Shown here: piece after piece, positions 59,082 to 64,000 of the stretch
Numbering within the stretch: position 1 is the first letter of the stretch
Layout: the number at the start of each line of letters is the position of its first letter
Assembly: GCA_009667805.1 (NCBI GenBank)
Contig: CM019063.1
Location: 56,032,881 to 56,096,880 of the forward strand
Origin: Leptobrachium leishanense
Taxonomy: Eukaryota > Chordata > Amphibia > Anura > Megophryidae
Reading direction: 5' to 3'
DNA length: 64,000 nucleotides
The notes under the pieces: model-generated
What the model saw: only the letters and a program-made list of their open reading frames with translations
Database searches by the model: none
Told to the model about the DNA's origin: nothing
Made by a program: the position numbers and the translations under genes

Positions 59082-59650
59082 GTGCTAACAGGTTTTTTAA
59101 CCCATTAGCATTCGTTTTGTAATATGGGCGGCCTGTGCTAGGGCCAGTTAACCTAACATTAACGCTCACATAGGTGAGCACTAACGTCAGCGTTAAGATG
59201 GTAATATTGCCCTATGGTTGGGGAGAAAATCCTAAAATCATTTCCTGACTAAGGCTAGCGTCAGACGAACGCACTATGTGCGCTCGTATGACATGCCTTC
59301 TGGCGTCCGTCACAGCATTGAGACGTTACGACGGGGCTAGCCACACGCTGTTGCACGCGCACGAATTGCACGCGCAACAACAGCCCTCTCCATCAAAGCG
59401 CTAGGACGCGCATTGACGGAGCTGCAAAGTGCAATCCTCCATTGGAAGATAGTGCGCTCAGCGAGGTGGCCAGATGGGCATCGAGTGGAAGGAATGTCCA
59501 CTCTCACGGACATTCCTTCCACTCTTCAAATACGCTCGAGTGGGGGTTCAATGGAGGCGCTAGTGAATTTGTGTAAGGTTTTTAAAGGATTATGTTGTGC
59601 AGCCGACAAGGATTATAGCACAAAACCTCGACAAGAATGTGCAGAATGAT
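59082..59650. other. Fragments of MITEs flanking the gypsy element
   Basis: AACGCTCACATAGGTGAGCA and GATGGTAATATTGCCC (59140-59212) resemble the GGGC-type MITEs at 5767 and 29336. CTAAGGCTAGCGTCAGACGA (59250) matches one end of the element at 37998, and a palindrome GGAATGTCC/GGACATTCC lies at 59490-59518. No coding sequence supported. Confidence 0.5.
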
Positions 59651-60647
59651 AGAGCAGAGACGAGGGGGGGTCCAAGTGGCGCAGACTCTTAAGTGAGTGG
59701 TCGATACAGGCTTGTTCTAATGTGGTCAAAAAGGGACCTAAGTACAAATAGTATGCCTTCTGTTAGAAGGTGAAAAAAGGAAGAACAGTACCTATTCATG
59801 TACAGGAAGGCATTTAAAGTGCTAATATAAAGTGCAAATGAATAAAGTGCAAATGAAATGGTAAAAATGCTAGTGCAAAGTATATAAAAGTCAAGGATGA
59901 ATTCTTGACAGAGTTCTGGCCCAGTATATGGAAAGTTGGTTCAGACCGTATGGGAATACGGTGAGGATGTCCACTGGAGTAGTCCGGAGGGTATGGCAGT
60001 CTTCCTAGGGTCCGGTCCTCACCTAGGTCCTATATGTGTTTCCAATTCCCAAAAATAGGGAGGCAGGAAGGGGGAAACAGAAAGGGGAGAAGATTGCGCA
60101 GTATTGTTTGGTAATGGGTCAAGCGGAAAAAGACGAGGGGACACTTACAGTGTGTGGAGCCTCGGTACCGGCTCTGGTGTGAAGCGCCTTGGGCCTAAAT
60201 GAGGGTGGCCTCTGCCCTTCTTTGCGGTTGTTCCTGGGTGACCCTTCGTTTCTTTTCCTTGCTGGTTGCCCGATTATCTCAGGTACAAAAGAGGGAGAAT
60301 CCTAATAGCGCAATATGCAGCTGTTTGCAGAAATAAATTTAAAACAGAGGTAGAGAAGGCAAACTCACCGATGATGGAGCCTTTAGATACAGGCTCAACT
60401 CTAGGGCATGTGGTACTGCTACGGTGGGTACCTGCACCTCTTTCCACAGCGGGTGTTCCCTTATGTTCCTCTCGTTGATAGATGGTTCCTTTGTAAAAAA
60501 GGGGTGGTTTGGCATATACAGCTAAAGCTGTTGTTGGGTCTCCAGGTGACCAATAGTAAATAAATAAATAAATGGAGAGATTGAGGTACAAATTAAAAAT
60601 ATTTAATGAGCAAAGGGTTAAAATACAGTTAAAAGGTTGAGGGGTTC

Positions 60648-60699
60648 GCACAGAGTACGCGTTTCGGCTGACAAAGCAGCCTTCTTCAGCTCAGGGTGC
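60648..60699 (-). ncRNA. Hammerhead-ribozyme-like motif, second PLE
   Basis: On the minus strand: GCAC-cct-GAG (stem I with internal loop), CTGAAGA (core), extra A, GGCTG-ctttgt-CAGCC (stem II), GAAAC, GC, GTA (cleavage triplet), CTC-t-GTGC (stem I partner). Both stems differ in sequence from the first PLE yet keep pairing, while core, ACGCGT and the extra A are conserved. Confidence 0.65.
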
Positions 60700-61374
60700 A
60701 AAAAAGGGGATGTGGGACACTCCACGTGTGTCTGTTTATATAGAAAGTCCGAATAGCTGAATTCCCGGAGTTACTTCCGGGTTCCGTGGGGGATGCGGTC
60801 ACGTGGTGCGTGCCGCGTCATTACGCGGCGGCCATTTTGGGCGTGCGTTCCACTTGCCTGTTGTTTGCGTTCCATACGCAACGTATGTCCGGCGCAAGTG
60901 TTACCCGGGGGAAAAAAACACGGCGGCGGGGCAGTTCTAATCTCACAGGAGGCACAGATGGGTACCAGCATCAGAAAGACATAGGCTGGTACCCTCATAT
61001 ATAAAAAAGAGCACCAGACAGAAGGCTTAAAAGGGCATCTTGGATAAAACGCATTATACAGTGGGGATATAACACAGTTTGGTATTTAAAACGGAGTAAG
61101 GCACATTCCGGGTCATTGGCAAAAATACAATATACAGTGGGGATATGTCACAGTGGTATTTAAAATGAAATAAAACACATTTTGGGTCATTGACAAAAGT
61201 ACAATTTAAAACACGGTAGAGATAAGTATAAAAAGCAAAGTGTGACAATGAATTAATATCTGCGGGTACATCTATAAGCAATGGTCTTAACCTCATGCAG
61301 ATACATAAAACACAATATGAATGTAACATAAAAATATAAAATGGTCACAGGGTAAGAAAAATAAGACATAATGA

Positions 61375-61480
61375 TAAAATTACATCTTAAAAATTAAAAA
61401 TTAAAAAATTAAAAAAGTAAAAAATAAAAAATTAAAAATCGATAATTTAAAATTTAAAAATACAAAAATTCCAAAAATCA
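61375..61480. repeat. A-rich simple repeat
   Basis: Repeated AAAAATTAAAAA words in the noncoding 3' part of the second PLE. Confidence 0.8.
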
Positions 61481-61612
61481 TAAAACTGGAGGGGATGGCT
61501 GGGAAGGATGAGATGGGAGGTAATACAGGATTCATAAAATATATTTAGTACGGTCACGTGCGAATTGGTAGTGTCTTCCGGAGCGGGTATGTAGTGGGTA
61601 TTCGGTAAGTAA

Positions 61613-63894
61613 TTAGTCGAGAAAGTGGCATAGTTCGAAATCAGCGTTTAATCCATATGGTTGGAGGGTACCTAGGTTGAAAATCCAATTCATTTCCTCC
61701 TTACCAATGGTCTTCTCAAAGTTGCCACCTCTCCAGGGTATCTCGACTTTTTTGATCCCTATAAAGGTTAGCCCCTCTGGGTTCATATCATGTTTGTTCT
61801 TGAAGTGTAGTGGGACACTATGTTTTTCATTCCCGTTCCGAATGCTCCTAATGTGTTCCTGGATACGTACACTCAATGCTCTAGTAGTTCTCCCTACGTA
61901 TCTCAGGCCGCATGGGCAAGTTAGTAAGTAGATGACATTCTTGGTAAAGCAAGTAATGGCTTCCTTTATCTTTATCGGTCCTGTTTTCCCATCTATTTGC
62001 GTGATGATCTGTTTTTTACTTTTAGTATTACGACAGTTGAGGCAGTTTCCGCATTGGTGGAAACCTTTCTGTATGCCAAAGTGGTTGCTGTTTGATGGGG
62101 TCTTTCTGGTGTGTTTCTGCGCTATTTTCATTTTTACGTTACCAACTCCTCTACAGATCATCCTTGGTCTTTCAGGTAGGATCTCTTTCAGAAGTGGATC
62201 TTTTCTTAGTATCGGCCAATATTTCCTTATTAATCTCCTGATGGATTGGTTCTGGGCATTGTACGAAAATATAAAAGGTACGTCCGTTGAGAATTGAGCT
62301 TCTTTTTTGGGTTTTTCTTTCAATAGATCAGTGCGCTCGATACTTCTGACTTCATTTCTGGTATAGTCAAGTTTATTTCGATCATAGCCCTTTTCTAGAA
62401 AGTCTGTTCTTAGTTTATCCGATTGTGTCTCGTAGGCGTCCAGATCCGTACAGTTGCGTCTTATTCTTAGGAATTGGCTTTTCGGAATTCCATCGAGCCA
62501 TTGCGGGAGATGACAACTTGTGGTCTCGATGAAACTATTAACATCTACTCTTTTGAAGAATGTCTCAGTTTTAATCTTGCCGTCCTTAATGAAAATACTT
62601 AGATCCAGAAAATTAATTCGTTCTTGGCTCCAAGTGGTGGTCAGTACAATGCCCATTTCATTCCTGTTAAGTTCTTGCAGAAACATCTCTAGCGTATGTA
62701 TACCTCCCTTCCAGATGAGAAAGATATCGTCAATATATCTTTTATAGCAGACGAGATTGCTTTGATGTTCAGAGAGGAAGGATTCCTCCAAAATGCCATA
62801 AATAAATTAGCATATGATGGTGCAAAACGACTTCCCATCGCAGTCCCATTGACTTGCAAATAAAAATCGTTTTGGAAGTAAAAATAGTTATTTTCTAAAA
62901 TTAAACGCATCCCCTCCAGGATAAAAACAATTTGTTCAGGTTGCAATATTTCACCTTTTTTTAAAAAATGTTCAGTGGCCTCTAGTCCGTTTTTGTGTGG
63001 TATTATGGTGTATAATGATTGAACATCGCTTGTGACCAGAATAAGGTCTTCTTCCCATGTTACATTGCTTAAAATGTTTAGAATCTCTGTGGTATTTTTC
63101 AAGTGTGCTATGGTATTAGTGACAAAAGGCTGGAGTTGGTGGTCTATGTATTCCGATAGTCTACTGGATACGGATCCTATCCCAGAGATGATGGGTCTCC
63201 CGGGCGGTTTGAATAGGTCCTTATGTATTTTAGGGAGGAAGTAAAACACTGGTGTTTTAGGGTGTTCGATTTTTAAGTATTTGAATTCCTGGTCGTTCAA
63301 TATACCTAGTACGTGACCTTCCTCAAGATATTGGATAAATTTGTCCTGTATATCCTTCCCCGGGTTTTTATTAAGTTTTCTATATGTGTTCTCGTCGCTG
63401 AGGATCCTATTGGATTCGCTTCTATAGTATTCAGTAGACATAATAACCGTGCCTCCACCTTTATCTGCCGGTTTGATTTCAATTTTGTCATTAGATGCCA
63501 ATTTCTTTAGTACATCTCTTTCCCTACTTGTTAGGTTGTTCGATTTCGTTGATGTCTTAAGTTTGCCCAGGTCAGTCATTATCATCTCTTCAAAAGTGTT
63601 AATTTCCTGTGAAATTAAAGATTTTGGGAAAAAAGTAGATTTTTCTTTCAAGTTCGTGTGTTGATAGAATTGAAAGGTGCTTGGTCTGTTAATAGGGTTC
63701 TTTAAGAAGTATTTTTTGAGACACAGATTTTTCTTAAATTTCTGTAAATCTATGTACATATCAAATAGGTTCATATGCTTAGTGGGGACATATTTCATAC
63801 CTTTTCTTAGAACCTTTGTTTCTATATCTGTAAGTGGAGTGTCCGTTAGATTAAAGATCCCTCCATCCTGCTGTGTTTCTCCTCCTCTTTCCTT
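61613..63894 (-). pseudogene. PLE reverse transcriptase + GIY-YIG nuclease, one frameshift
   Basis: Open from about 63894 (an in-frame TAG lies just upstream) through LTDTPLTDIETKVLRKGMKY, FEEMIMTDLGKL, KPADKGGGTVIMS, FYFLPKIHKD, PGRPIISGIGSVSSRLSEYI, SDVQSLYTIIPHK and GTAMGSRFAPSYANLFMAFW. One frameshift near 62795 moves to MEESFLSEHQSN, the catalytic YKRYIDDIFLIWKGG, thumb (CHLPQWLDGIPKSQFLRIRR), CGNCLNC linker and GIY-YIG nuclease (VIYLLTCPCGLRYVGRTTR, RIQEHIRSIRNG), ending FELCHFLD. All catalytic motifs are present. PLEs use this RT and nuclease for target-primed integration. Better preserved than the 9-18 kb copies. Confidence 0.9.
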
Positions 63895-64000
63895 CTTCTA
63901 GTTCGCCTTCCTCTGCATCCTCTTCTCGGTGGGGTCTTTTCCCCGGTGACCATCCTCTCCTCAGGGTGGTAAGGTCCCTGTCTGTGGTTTGGGGATGTTT

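Larger units (their letters stand above)
59660..64000 (-). mobile_element. Second Penelope-like element, cut by window edge
   Basis: A PLE related to, but distinct from, the 9.4-18.2 kb unit. It includes AAAGTGCTAATATAAAGTGC-type words at its 3' side (compare the AAAGTGCTAAGATAAAGTGC words near 9462), a hammerhead-like motif at 60648-60699, an A-rich stretch (61375-61480, AAAATTAAAAATT) and the coding region. The 3' limit is approximate and the 5' end lies beyond 64000. Confidence 0.8.

Overview
The window is vertebrate nuclear DNA, most likely from a frog or toad. It shows no operons, no compact gene layout and no rRNA or tRNA genes. Six short exons of one vertebrate gene sit in large introns packed with Tc1/mariner, hAT, piggyBac-like and PIF/Harbinger-like DNA transposons, Penelope-like elements (PLEs), CR1/L2 LINE pieces and a Ty3/gypsy element. 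DNA-transposon richness with PLEs of this type is typical of anurans; the species cannot be fixed from sequence alone.

Host gene. On the minus strand the exons at 34083-34302, 26627-26751, 23038-23104, 19970-20040, 5626-5729 and 3177-3433 splice in one open frame with consistent AG/GT sites. They encode the adenylate-kinase-like part of SPEF2 (sperm flagellar protein 2): a P-loop (GKLFSGKST), then a DGFP motif. A seventh possible exon runs off the left edge (1-117) in the right phase but carries an in-frame TAG. No earlier SPEF2 exon was found to the right of 34302.

1-9.4 kb: exons 5 and 6, a hAT-type MITE, a 30-bp minisatellite, a Harbinger-like MITE and a Tc1 element with one nonsense codon. 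9.4-18.2 kb: two PLE copies in inverted orientation, flanked as one unit by a 14-bp target duplication. Each arm has a hammerhead-ribozyme-like motif, and CR1 and L2 LINEs are inserted into them. 18-34.5 kb: exons 4 to 1 among several MITE families, a tRNA-derived SINE, a second Tc1 element lying inside an L2-tailed repeat, and a decayed hAT with a perfect 8-bp target duplication.

35.1-43.1 kb: a four-level nest of hAT-type elements (35113-43075 > 36498-42892 > 36723-40630 > a Tc1 at 38574-40208, plus a sister hAT at 40750-41790). Three of these levels keep exact 8-bp target duplications. 45.0-50.6 kb: a piggyBac element with a twice-frameshifted DDD transposase, a solo LTR in its 3' noncoding part and an unusual array of hairpins upstream of the transposase. 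50.77-59.08 kb: a gypsy element with a PNMA-like Gag and near-identical LTRs. 59.7-64 kb: a second, better preserved PLE running off the right edge, also with a hammerhead-like motif.

The mobile genes do not cooperate with the host gene; the window records successive insertions in and beside SPEF2 introns. The most distinctive signals are the three hammerhead-like motifs with covarying stems, the PLE inverted duplication with a single outer target duplication, and the hAT nest.
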